Notes under the pieces: model-generated
The model's database searches: none
Seen by the model: the letters and a program-made list of their open reading frames with translations, nothing else
Told to the model about the DNA's origin: nothing
Shown here: positions 52,191-60,653 of the stretch, in pieces
Position numbering within the stretch: position 1 is the stretch's first letter
How the letters are laid out: each line of letters begins with the position of its first letter
Source of the DNA: Peptostreptococcaceae bacterium
GTDB lineage: Bacteria > Bacillota > Clostridia > Peptostreptococcales > Peptostreptococcaceae
Assembly: GCA_902363255.1 (NCBI GenBank)
Contig: CABIZO010000004.1
Coordinates: 62,001-126,000 of the forward strand
DNA length: 64,000 nucleotides
Direction: 5' to 3'
Made by a program: the position numbers and the translations under genes

Positions 52191-53132
52191 GTGAAAATAC
52201 TTAATGTCTCAGATTTAAAGGTATTTTTTCATACAGAGGATGGAGTAGTAAAAGCTGTAAATGGGGTAGATTTAGAATTAAATAAAAAAGATAAACTTGG
52301 TTTACTTGGAGAATCGGGCTCAGGCAAAACGATTTTAGCTAGTTCTATAGTAAGGTTGGTTCATGGAAATGTTAAGGAAGAAGGAAAAATAGAATATAAA
52401 GGTAAAAATATGAGGAATATTAATTCAAAGGAATTAAGAAAAATGAGAATAAATGAATTTGGTGTAATTATGCAAAATCCATCTTCTTCACTTAATCCCG
52501 CACTAAATATAGGAAGTCAAATTTCAGAAGTATTTAGAATTAAAGAAAATATTTCTAAAAAAGAAGCTATTAGAAAGACCGTTGATTTATTAAACAAAGT
52601 TAAAATATCAGAACCAGAAAAAAGAATAAAAGAGTATCCTCATCAATTTAGTGGAGGGATGAAAGAAAGGGCTGTTATAGCAATGGGTATAGCAGGTAAT
52701 CCTGATTTTATAATTGCTGATGAGCCAACAAAAGGTTTAGATCTTATAGTCAAGCATAGTATAGTTAAACTTTTGCAAGAAGTATCAAGGGATAAAACTA
52801 TTATAATTATAACTCATGATTTGGATGTTGCAGAAAAAGTATGCAATAAAATTGGAATGATGTATCTTGGAGAACTTGTAGAGTTAGGTACTGCAGGAGA
52901 AATATTTAAAAAACAGTATCATCCTTATTCGAAAGCGTTTTTTGAATCTACGCCAAGTAAAGGTATGAAACCTATAAAAGGATACTCGGGTTCATTAATA
53001 GATGTTCCAAGGGGATGCAGATTTTATAATAGATGTGATTATTGTATGGATATATGTAAAGAAGAACATCCTCCTATGATTGATGTGGAAAATGATAGAA
53101 AGGTAAGGTGCTTTTTATATGCTAGAGATTAA
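52191..53132 (+). CDS. Peptide/nickel-type ABC importer, ATPase 1 (OppD/DppD/NikD-like)
   Basis: A 313-residue ATPase with a GTG start after AGGAGAGTGGAAGG. Walker A GESGSGKTI (about 39-47), Q-loop in IMQNPSSSLNP, signature FSGGMKERAVIA, Walker B FIIADEPTKGLD and switch ITHDLDVA are visible, plus the C-terminal oligopeptide-transporter extension with the Cys cluster RGCRFYNRCDYCMDICKEE that binds an iron-sulfur cluster in this family. It is the first gene of an importer operon and overlaps ATPase 2 by 14 bases. Confidence 0.92.
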   Translation: MKILNVSDLKVFFHTEDGVVKAVNGVDLELNKKDKLGLLGESGSGKTILASSIVRLVHGNVKEEGKIEYKGKNMRNINSKELRKMRINEFGVIMQNPSSSLNPALNIGSQISEVFRIKENISKKEAIRKTVDLLNKVKISEPEKRIKEYPHQFSGGMKERAVIAMGIAGNPDFIIADEPTKGLDLIVKHSIVKLLQEVSRDKTIIIITHDLDVAEKVCNKIGMMYLGELVELGTAGEIFKKQYHPYSKAFFESTPSKGMKPIKGYSGSLIDVPRGCRFYNRCDYCMDICKEEHPPMIDVENDRKVRCFLYARD

Positions 53133-53955
53133 TAATCTTAGTAAAATATATTCTTCTGGTGCTTTCAAAAAGAAATATAATAAAGCTCTTGATAATGTAG
53201 GTATAAAAGTAAATATGGGGAAAATTCTAGGCATAGTAGGTGAAAGTGGTAGTGGTAAATCAACTTTAGCAATGTGTATAGCACGCTTAATTGAACCAAC
53301 AGAAGGAAAGATAATATACAATGGCTTAGATATCACATCTTTATCTAAAAAAGAACTTAATCAAGCAAGAAAAAAAGTTCAAGTTATATTTCAAGATCCA
53401 GAGTCATCATTGAATCCTAGAAAAACAGTTGGGGATAGTATTGCAGAAGCAATTAAAATAAGTAATTCGCATGATAGAAACTATATAAAAAAAGAAGTAT
53501 TAAAGTTATTAGAAATTGTAGGTTTAAGTAAAGAACATGTAAATAGATATCCGAGTCAATTAAGTGGTGGTCAAAATCAAAGAATTGTAATTGCAAGAGC
53601 TTTGGCACTTGAACCATCCTTAATAATAGCTGATGAACCAACATCAGCACTAGATGTATCGGTACAAGCTCAAATATTTAAGTTACTGAAGGAAATCAAA
53701 GAAAAAAATAATTTAACAATGGTATTAATTTCTCATGATTTAGATATTGTAAAAAATATATGTGATGACATGGCAATAATGTATAAAGGAAAAATCCTTG
53801 AGCAAGGGAGGGTACAAGATATTATTAAAAATCCTAAACATTCTTATACAAAAGTGCTTATGAATTGTACAGATGAAAATATTTTAAATTGGCAAAGAAG
53901 TTTATACAAAGAAAATGAATCAGAATATATGGAAAAAATGATTGAGTGTTATTAA
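53119..53955 (+). CDS. Peptide/nickel-type ABC importer, ATPase 2 (OppF/DppF/NikE-like)
   Basis: A 278-residue ATPase. Walker A GESGSGKST, Q-loop FQDPESSLNPR, signature LSGGQNQRIVIARAL, Walker B LIIADEPTSALD and switch SHDLDIV. The first 14 bases lie inside the preceding gene. The C-terminal extension is short (TDENILNWQRSLYK...), lacking the Cys cluster of ATPase 1. It pairs with ATPase 1 on the two permeases downstream. Confidence 0.92.
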   Translation: MLEINNLSKIYSSGAFKKKYNKALDNVGIKVNMGKILGIVGESGSGKSTLAMCIARLIEPTEGKIIYNGLDITSLSKKELNQARKKVQVIFQDPESSLNPRKTVGDSIAEAIKISNSHDRNYIKKEVLKLLEIVGLSKEHVNRYPSQLSGGQNQRIVIARALALEPSLIIADEPTSALDVSVQAQIFKLLKEIKEKNNLTMVLISHDLDIVKNICDDMAIMYKGKILEQGRVQDIIKNPKHSYTKVLMNCTDENILNWQRSLYKENESEYMEKMIECY

Positions 53956-53987
53956 AATTAAAAAATTAAATAGAAAGGGGAAAAAGG

Positions 53988-55523
53988 ATGAAAAAGATAT
54001 TATTAGTAATTATGGTATTGGCACTATCAATAGGGTCAATGGTAGGGTGCAGTAATAGTAGCAATGATTCTAGAACAAGTAATAAAGAGGGAGAAGTAGC
54101 AAAAATTATTTATGGAGCCACTGATAGTTATGATACTTCTGTAAATTACGTGGCTGGAGCTTGGATAACAGCAGGAGTAGTTGAAACATTATTTACTGTG
54201 GATAATGATGGAAATACAGTAGAGTTTTTGGCTGATGGATATGAAAAAGTAGATGATCTAACATGGAAAATAAAATTAAAAGAAAATGTAAAATTTCATG
54301 ATGGAAATATTATGGATGCAGACTCAGTTATATTTTCATTAAATAGATTGGTGGAAAGTGATCAAATGAATTATGTAGATTCTATAGAAAAGGACTCTGA
54401 TTATTCAATTTTAATAAAAACAAAAACTCCTTATGCTGCTTTATTATCAAAGTTATCAGAATATAAGTCAGCAATTGTATCACCTAAAAATACTTTTAAA
54501 GATTCACTAATTGGTACAGGGCCATTTAAATTTGATAGAACTGAAAAAGATGTAAAGACAGTAGTATCAAAATTTGATGAATACTGGGGTGGTGAAGTTA
54601 AACTTGACGGAATAGAGTTTGTAGCTAGTGAAGATGATATGTCTAATGTTTATATGTTATATAATAAAGATGTGAATGCAAGTTATTTACCAGTGCCTGT
54701 AACAGAAGTAGAAAATATAAAAGCAAAAGACTATTTAAAGGTTGAAAAAAATGAAAAAGTAGAACAAACAGTATTATTAATAAATACAAAAAAAGGAGCA
54801 CTACAAGATAAAAATGTAAGACAAGCATTGAGTTATGCCATAGACAGAGAACAATTGGTAGAAAAGGCTTGTGAAGGAATCGGTGGAATACCTTCTTATC
54901 AGTATTTACCAGAAAATTCAAAATGGTTAAATAGAGATACAAGAAAAACTAATTATGATAAAAAGAAGGCGCTAGAACTATTAAGTGAGGCTGGAATTAG
55001 TGATACTAATGGAGATGGAGTATTAGAATATGAGGGTAAAGATTTTGAATTATCTCTTATGACTTATGATTACAATTTATTTAAACCATCAGTAGAAGTA
55101 ATACAAGCACAACTTGAAGAAATAGGAGTTAAGGTTAATTTAGAAGTTACAACATGGGATGTAACAGATAAAAAAATGCAAGATGGAGATTATGATTTGA
55201 ATTTAGATATGGCAGTATTTTATGAATTTGCCAATCCACATTCACTTTCAGATAATTTCCAATCAGATAGCTATGTGGCTAAATGCACAGGATATAACAA
55301 TAAAGAGATGGATGAATTACTAGAAAAAGCAGGTGCTGCTACTAATGATGATGAGAGAAAGGAATACTATAATAAGATCCAAAAATTAGCTTTAGAAGAG
55401 TTACCAGTTATGCCATTATACTTTGATGTGAAATATATAGCAATGGATAAAAACTTAGAAGGATTTGATTTCAATCCTAATATGGTAATGAAGGTTACAA
55501 AAGACACTTGTTTTGATGAATAA
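53988..55523 (+). CDS. Substrate-binding lipoprotein of peptide/nickel-type ABC importer (SBP family 5)
   Basis: A 511-residue lipoprotein. The signal peptide ends in a lipobox SMVGC (Cys21), so the mature protein is anchored on the outer face of the membrane. SBP_bac_5 features follow: IIYGATDSYDT, FLADGYEKVDDLTWKIKLKENVKFHDG, TGPFKF, VRQALSYAIDREQLV and the C-terminal LALEELPVMPLYF. A Ca-loop-like DTNGDGVLEYEGKDF occurs near residue 345. Substrates of this family include peptides, nickel chelates and opine metallophores; none can be fixed from the sequence. GAAAGGGG precedes the ATG. Confidence 0.92.
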   Translation: MKKILLVIMVLALSIGSMVGCSNSSNDSRTSNKEGEVAKIIYGATDSYDTSVNYVAGAWITAGVVETLFTVDNDGNTVEFLADGYEKVDDLTWKIKLKENVKFHDGNIMDADSVIFSLNRLVESDQMNYVDSIEKDSDYSILIKTKTPYAALLSKLSEYKSAIVSPKNTFKDSLIGTGPFKFDRTEKDVKTVVSKFDEYWGGEVKLDGIEFVASEDDMSNVYMLYNKDVNASYLPVPVTEVENIKAKDYLKVEKNEKVEQTVLLINTKKGALQDKNVRQALSYAIDREQLVEKACEGIGGIPSYQYLPENSKWLNRDTRKTNYDKKKALELLSEAGISDTNGDGVLEYEGKDFELSLMTYDYNLFKPSVEVIQAQLEEIGVKVNLEVTTWDVTDKKMQDGDYDLNLDMAVFYEFANPHSLSDNFQSDSYVAKCTGYNNKEMDELLEKAGAATNDDERKEYYNKIQKLALEELPVMPLYFDVKYIAMDKNLEGFDFNPNMVMKVTKDTCFDE

Positions 55524-55538
55524 GGGGAGGCAAGATAG

Positions 55539-56489
55539 TTGTTTAAATACATAGGAAAGAGATTATTACAATTTATAGTCATACTTTTTTTAGTATCTAT
55601 AGCATGTTTTTCAATAAACTATATTTCGCCTATAGATGTGGCAAAAAAGGCATTAGTAGACCCTACAAATAAAAATATGCAAGATGAGCAATTAATTGAA
55701 AAATTTAAAGAAGAAAATGGTCTTAATGAACCCTTACATATTCAATATATTAATTGGTTAAAAGATGTATTAAAAGGTGACTTAGGAAATTCTCTAATAA
55801 CAGGACGACCTGTTATTGAAGATATAACATATCACTTTGATAAAACTTTTAAATTATCATTATTGAGTATGTTTTTAGCAATATGCTTTGCTATTCCACT
55901 GGGAGTAATATGTGCATTATATAAAGGTAAAGTTGTAGATGCAATAGGAAGGATATGTGCTTTATTAGCTGTTTCCATGCCTAGTTTTTGGTTAGCGTAT
56001 TTATTAATAATAGTATTTGCCTTGAAGTTAAACATATTCCCAGTGGCGGGATATGGAGATGGTGAAATAAAAAATATGCTTTTACCTGCTATAGTTACTT
56101 CGGTGATGAGTTTTGGAACAATTATGAAAATGACAAGAAACAGTATGGCAGAAGTTATGGAGCAAGATTATATAATAAATGCGGAAGCTAAAGGACTTTC
56201 TAAAACAATGATAATAATTAAGCATGCTTTAAAAAATGCCTTAATTCCAATAGTTACCTTAAGTGGTATGACTTTTGCTAGCTTATTGGCAGGTACTGCA
56301 GTGATTGAAGAAATATTTGCATGGCCTGGAATAGGTCATCTAATATTAGATGGTATAAATAATCAGGATTTTCCTTTAGTACAAGGATGTGTAATATTTA
56401 TTTCCATAATATATTTATTTATAAATCTTGTAGTAGATTTAATTTATATAATAATAGATCCAAGGATAAGGTATGAAAATGAAAAATAA
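55539..56489 (+). CDS. Peptide/nickel-type ABC importer permease 1 (DppB/NikB-like)
   Basis: A 316-residue permease starting at TTG (55539), eight bases after AGGGGAGG. It has about six helices and the BPD_transp_1 EAA loop (NAEAKGLSKTMIIIKHALKNALIP). VGSISVALLLAVP-like motifs of the family are represented by AICFAIPLGVICAL. It overlaps the next gene by 17 bases. Confidence 0.9.
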   Translation: MFKYIGKRLLQFIVILFLVSIACFSINYISPIDVAKKALVDPTNKNMQDEQLIEKFKEENGLNEPLHIQYINWLKDVLKGDLGNSLITGRPVIEDITYHFDKTFKLSLLSMFLAICFAIPLGVICALYKGKVVDAIGRICALLAVSMPSFWLAYLLIIVFALKLNIFPVAGYGDGEIKNMLLPAIVTSVMSFGTIMKMTRNSMAEVMEQDYIINAEAKGLSKTMIIIKHALKNALIPIVTLSGMTFASLLAGTAVIEEIFAWPGIGHLILDGINNQDFPLVQGCVIFISIIYLFINLVVDLIYIIIDPRIRYENEK

Positions 56490-57306
56490 AGTTAAAAGAA
56501 AGATATTGTTTTGGGGTTTTATAATTTTAAGTTTAATATTAATTGCAATTTTTGCAGATGTTATTACAACGCATAATCCTAGACTGGCTAATTTGAATAA
56601 TAAATTATTGCCACCATGTAGTGAGTATCTCTTAGGAACAGATCATATGGGAAGATGTATATTATGTAGAATAATATATGGAGCAAGAATATCTCTGTTG
56701 GTGGCAGGAATAGTTGTATCTATTACATTTACACTGGGAACTACAATAGGAATTATTAGTGGTTACTACGGAGGAATAATAGACAATCTATTAATGAGAA
56801 TAGTAGATGTGTTTTTGGCTTTTCCAAGCTTTTTATTCACTCTATCGTTTGTAGGTATTTGTGGTGGAGGTATAAAAAATTTAGTTATTGCTCTAAGTAT
56901 ATTTGGATGGATGTACTATGCAAGAATTGTAAGAGGAGAAGTATTAGTAATTAAGGAAAAAGAGTTCATAAAGGCAATAAAAGGAATGGGAGTTGGAAAT
57001 ATATATATTTTATTTCATCATATACTTCCAAATATACTTGGTCCGGCTATAGTAATAGCTACCATGGATATAGGTGGAATTATATTATCAACTTCAGGAC
57101 TAAGTTTTTTAGGTGTAGGGATTCATCCACCTACACCAGAATGGGGATATATGCTAAATGATGGGAAACTTTATCTATCATCTAATCCGAATTTAATGAT
57201 CTTTCCTGGAATTGCTATAGTAGTTACTATATTGGCATTTAATTTTCTTGGTGATAATATGAAAGATTATATTGATGTGAATGAATCAAAATATTTAAAG
57301 ATATAA
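56473..57306 (+). CDS. Peptide/nickel-type ABC importer permease 2 (DppC/NikC-like)
   Basis: A 277-residue permease with the N-terminal DppC-type segment (LLPPCSEYLLGTDHMGRCILCRIIYGARISL) and EAA loop (IKAIKGMGVGNIYILFHHILPNILGP). Two Cys residues in the CILCR segment are unusual for this highly conserved loop. It forms a heterodimer with permease 1 and is tightly coupled to it by gene overlap and to the following exporter gene. Confidence 0.9.
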   Translation: MKMKNKVKRKILFWGFIILSLILIAIFADVITTHNPRLANLNNKLLPPCSEYLLGTDHMGRCILCRIIYGARISLLVAGIVVSITFTLGTTIGIISGYYGGIIDNLLMRIVDVFLAFPSFLFTLSFVGICGGGIKNLVIALSIFGWMYYARIVRGEVLVIKEKEFIKAIKGMGVGNIYILFHHILPNILGPAIVIATMDIGGIILSTSGLSFLGVGIHPPTPEWGYMLNDGKLYLSSNPNLMIFPGIAIVVTILAFNFLGDNMKDYIDVNESKYLKI

Positions 57307-57318
57307 TTGGGGGATTAT

Positions 57319-59055
57319 ATGATAAATATAAAAAAATGTAAGATGTTTTTTAAATATTTTAAACCACATAAGAAATTAGTATGTTTAGATTTTGCTTGTG
57401 CCATATTATCTTCTTTAATAACCATATCTTTTCCGTTAATAATTGATTTTGCTTTAAATAATTATTTACCGAATAATCAATTTAAAGAATTTTTAATATT
57501 AATGTTAATAGTTTTATTTGCCTATTTAGTAAATACGGGATTGATTTTTATAGTTGGATATTATGGCCACACCCTAGGTGTGAGGATAGAAGCTGATGTA
57601 AGGAGAGATTTATTTGATCATTTACAAAAGCTACCATCGCGATTTTATGATGAAAACAGAGTAGGTAGTCTAATGTCTCGTGTAACTAGTGATTTGTTTG
57701 AACTAACAGAGTTTGCACATCATGGTCCAGAGGATGCAATTGTATGTATAATAACAGTTTTCGGCTCTATTGGTGCCATGTTTTATCTAAATTGGAGGTT
57801 AGCTTTATGCACAGCGCTCATACTGCCAATTGCAGTGATTTTTATAATATCTCAAGAAAAAGAGGCAATAAAATGTGCAGATAATACCAAGGAAAGCCTT
57901 GGTGAAATACATGCAGAATTGGAAACAAGTATATCGGGAATAAAAGTGACTAAGGCTTTTGCGAATGAAGAGTATGAAAAGAAAAGATTTGAAAAATGTA
58001 ATGAAAAATTTAAAACAGCAAAAAGAGAGTTCTTTAAAAGAAATGGTATTTACTCATCTGGAATGGATTTAATTAAAAATTATTTAAAACTATCCATAAT
58101 TTTAATAGGCGGGATATTGTATATAAATGGATATGCAACCTTTGCAAATATCATAACATTTAACTTATTTGTAATGGTTTTACTAATACCAATCCAAAAA
58201 CTAGTAGACTTTGCTGAAATATTTTTAGGAGGAGTATCAGGGTTTAATAGGTTCCTAGAAATTATGGAGGAAGAACCAGAGATAAAAGATTACCCAAATT
58301 CAAAAGTTATGGATGAATTTAGAAATAAGATAGAATTTAAAAATGTTTGTTTTAGTTATGAAAAAAATAAAGAAATTTTACATAATATAAACCTTGAAAT
58401 CAAAAAAGGAAGTACAGTAGCTATTATAGGGCCATCGGGTGCAGGAAAAACATCTATATGTCAGTTGTTACCAAGATTTTACGATATTGATAGTGGTGAA
58501 ATATTAATTGATGGAGTAAATATAAAGGATATAACACTTAACTCATTGAGAACTAATATTGGTTTAGTTCAACAAGATGTATTCATATTTACAGATACTG
58601 TAATGGAGAATATTAAATATGGATGTTCAAATAAGAGTGAAGCTGAAATTATAAAAGCTGCAAAAATGGCTGAAATACATAAAGATATAATGAAAATGGA
58701 TAATGGTTATAAGACATATGTTGGTGAAAAAGGAGCCATGTTATCAGGAGGGCAAAAACAGCGTTTAAGTTTAGCAAGAATGTTTTTAAAAGATTCACCA
58801 ATTATTATATTAGATGAAGCAACATCAGCCTTAGATAGTGTAACGGAGTTTAAAATTCAAAATGCTATCGATAAATTATCAAAGGATAGAACTATGATAG
58901 TTATAGCACATAGATTATCTACTATTAGAAATGCAGATGTAATTGTTGTAGTTGATGATGGACATATTATAGAAATGGGCAATCATAATGATCTCATGAA
59001 TTTAAATGGGCATTACTATCAATTTCATGAAATTCAAAATAAAAAAGACATATAA
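57319..59055 (+). CDS. ABC exporter (permease-ATPase), homodimer type, in the importer operon
   Basis: A 578-residue half-transporter. The ATG at 57319 follows GGGGGA; the in-frame TTG at 57307 is upstream of that site. The membrane domain occupies about residues 1-310. The ATPase has Walker A GPSGAGKTS, signature LSGGQKQRLSLARMF, Walker B IIILDEATSALDS with catalytic Glu and the H-loop AHRLST, all consensus, so it can work as a homodimer. It starts 12 bases after permease 2, implying one transcript with the importer. An exporter in a nickel/peptide-importer operon could secrete a metallophore or peptide that the importer recovers, but this is speculation. Confidence 0.88.
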   Translation: MINIKKCKMFFKYFKPHKKLVCLDFACAILSSLITISFPLIIDFALNNYLPNNQFKEFLILMLIVLFAYLVNTGLIFIVGYYGHTLGVRIEADVRRDLFDHLQKLPSRFYDENRVGSLMSRVTSDLFELTEFAHHGPEDAIVCIITVFGSIGAMFYLNWRLALCTALILPIAVIFIISQEKEAIKCADNTKESLGEIHAELETSISGIKVTKAFANEEYEKKRFEKCNEKFKTAKREFFKRNGIYSSGMDLIKNYLKLSIILIGGILYINGYATFANIITFNLFVMVLLIPIQKLVDFAEIFLGGVSGFNRFLEIMEEEPEIKDYPNSKVMDEFRNKIEFKNVCFSYEKNKEILHNINLEIKKGSTVAIIGPSGAGKTSICQLLPRFYDIDSGEILIDGVNIKDITLNSLRTNIGLVQQDVFIFTDTVMENIKYGCSNKSEAEIIKAAKMAEIHKDIMKMDNGYKTYVGEKGAMLSGGQKQRLSLARMFLKDSPIIILDEATSALDSVTEFKIQNAIDKLSKDRTMIVIAHRLSTIRNADVIVVVDDGHIIEMGNHNDLMNLNGHYYQFHEIQNKKDI

Positions 59056-59070
59056 ATTAAGGAGGATATT

Positions 59071-59244
59071 ATGAGTAAAAGTAATAAGGAATTAGCTATT
59101 GATATAGCGATAGAATATGTACATGGTATATTGCACCAAACAGAAATCAAAGGAGTAGAAGGTTTACCTGTGGAAACTTGTTGTGATATTATTACTCAAG
59201 TATATAATACACTGGAAGAATTGGATAAAAAGGTAGAAGATTAA
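59071..59244 (+). CDS. 57-residue uncharacterised protein at the end of the transporter operon
   Basis: A small gene with an excellent AAGGAGG seven bases before the ATG and only 15 bases after the exporter stop, so clearly in the operon. The protein is acidic and helical (ELAIDIAIEYVHGILHQTE, then DIITQVYNTLEELDKKVED) with a central GLPVETCCD segment carrying adjacent cysteines. I do not recognise it. It could be a chaperone or regulator of the transporter, or a peptide substrate precursor. It is followed directly by a terminator. Confidence 0.75.
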   Translation: MSKSNKELAIDIAIEYVHGILHQTEIKGVEGLPVETCCDIITQVYNTLEELDKKVED

Positions 59245-59256
59245 AAGAATAAAAAA

Positions 59257-59294
59257 TCATTGATATAAGATATTATATCAATGCTTTTTTTAAT
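59257..59294 (+). terminator. Rho-independent terminator of the transporter operon
   Basis: The stem CATTGATATA / TATATCAATG with a short loop is followed by GC and seven T. Confidence 0.85.
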
Positions 59295-59366
59295 TAACAC
59301 TTAGTAACGTTTAATTTTTTAATAACAAGTTTTACAAGCAACATAGCCCTTTTTCTTAGCTGCACT

Positions 59367-60374
59367 TTAACTCATTTTTATGGCACCCTTCATACCATGA
59401 GCTGTGGCACTTTTATGATATTTGTTTGAAGAAGAAGATCCTCCATTCGCATATACATATTTAGTACTTGAACTTGAGCCTGAAGAAGTTGAGTTACTTC
59501 CTGGTTTAGTACTAGTTATTTTTTGAGATGAATATTTATTAGTGTTTATCCACCATTTTTTCCCTGTTGCGCTTATTTTTATATTTCCATTTCTATCAGT
59601 TCTATAAACATCTATATTTTTATCATAATTTTTATATCTGTTTAAAGCAGTTGCAGAAGGATGTCCATATTTTTTACCATCTGTACTTATGATAATTTTT
59701 TCTGGGTCAAATTTTTTTATAAAAGAAGATGATGAAGATCCAGCAGAGCCATGATGTGGCATTTGAAGAATATCAACATTATATTTTTTTGCTGCACTTT
59801 CTGAACCATTTTCTGCATCGCCAGTTAATAAAACTTCTAAATTTCCATAATCAATATAAGTCATTACAGAGTCTTCATTATCTGATGAGTAATTTTTACT
59901 ACTATGTACAAATTCTAATTTTGCGCCACCACTGCTAAATTTTGTGCTGCTCTCTGCATCATAAATTTTACATCCTGATTCTTTTTTAGCTAAATCTATA
60001 ACTTCTTTTGCAGTTTTAGTGCTATATGAAGCATCTTTTGGATAATAGAATTTTTTTACTTTCATGTTTTGGAAAACATACTTCAAACCACCTACATGAT
60101 CTGCATCTGGATGAGTTGATATAACATATTCCAAATCCATAGACTTTTCTTGTCTTTTAAGATAATCCACTACTTTTTTACCATTACCTGCTGTTCCTGC
60201 GTCTATTAATATATCATCACCACTTGGTGTCTCGATATAAATGGCATCTCCAGCGCCCACATCAATAAATTCAATTGTCATATCTTGTTTAGTTGCAGGA
60301 TATGAGTTTACATAAGTTGGAGCACTTATAAGAAAGGCTAAACCTAAGGATAATAATTTTTTACTTAATTTCAT
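59367..60374 (-). CDS. Secreted ComEC-like metallo-beta-lactamase fold protein, C-terminal tail cut by a stop codon
   Basis: A 335-residue exported hydrolase. Signal peptide at 1-24 (LSLGLAFLISAPTYVNS). The metallo-beta-lactamase core has FIDVGAGDAIYIETPSGDDILIDAGTAG, the metal site STHPDADHVGG (about 86-96), LLTGDAENG, PHHGS and the closing ISTDGKKYGHPS, as in ComEC C-terminal and related extracellular nucleases. A Ser-rich linker leads to YVYANGGSSSSNKYHKSATAHGMKGAIKMS, then TAA. In the same frame 15 further codons (ending ACKTCY) run to a second stop at 59319. They complete a tail of the type H-x-M...GYxACKxC found on such proteins, so the first stop looks like a nonsense mutation of a Lys or Gln codon. 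GGGGGA precedes the ATG. Confidence 0.85.
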   Translation of the reverse strand: MKLSKKLLSLGLAFLISAPTYVNSYPATKQDMTIEFIDVGAGDAIYIETPSGDDILIDAGTAGNGKKVVDYLKRQEKSMDLEYVISTHPDADHVGGLKYVFQNMKVKKFYYPKDASYSTKTAKEVIDLAKKESGCKIYDAESSTKFSSGGAKLEFVHSSKNYSSDNEDSVMTYIDYGNLEVLLTGDAENGSESAAKKYNVDILQMPHHGSAGSSSSSFIKKFDPEKIIISTDGKKYGHPSATALNRYKNYDKNIDVYRTDRNGNIKISATGKKWWINTNKYSSQKITSTKPGSNSTSSGSSSSTKYVYANGGSSSSNKYHKSATAHGMKGAIKMS

Positions 60375-60653
60375 TTTGATTCCCCCTCACATTTCTAGTA
60401 ATATTATATATTTTAAAAAGACATTTTTAAATAATTTTTTATAAATTAGTACAATAATATTGGTTAATCTAGATAATTTTACAATTGTAAAAATAACAAA
60501 TTAATTCAAAAGTGGAATTATATAATTTTTATGTAAAATAAAGTTTACAAGTGAATGGTAAATGAACACTATTTAATTAGTAAGAAAAGTAATAATTATT
60601 ATACAAGTTATAACAGTTATAAAATCTTTTATAAGAGTATAAGGGGGATTATA
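60375..60653. other. Divergent intergenic region
   Basis: The 279-base AT-rich region holds the promoters of the metallo-beta-lactamase gene (left) and the oxidoreductase gene (right). No gene, hairpin or convincing operator is seen. An in-frame ATG at 60555 exists but has no ribosome binding site. Confidence 0.5.
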
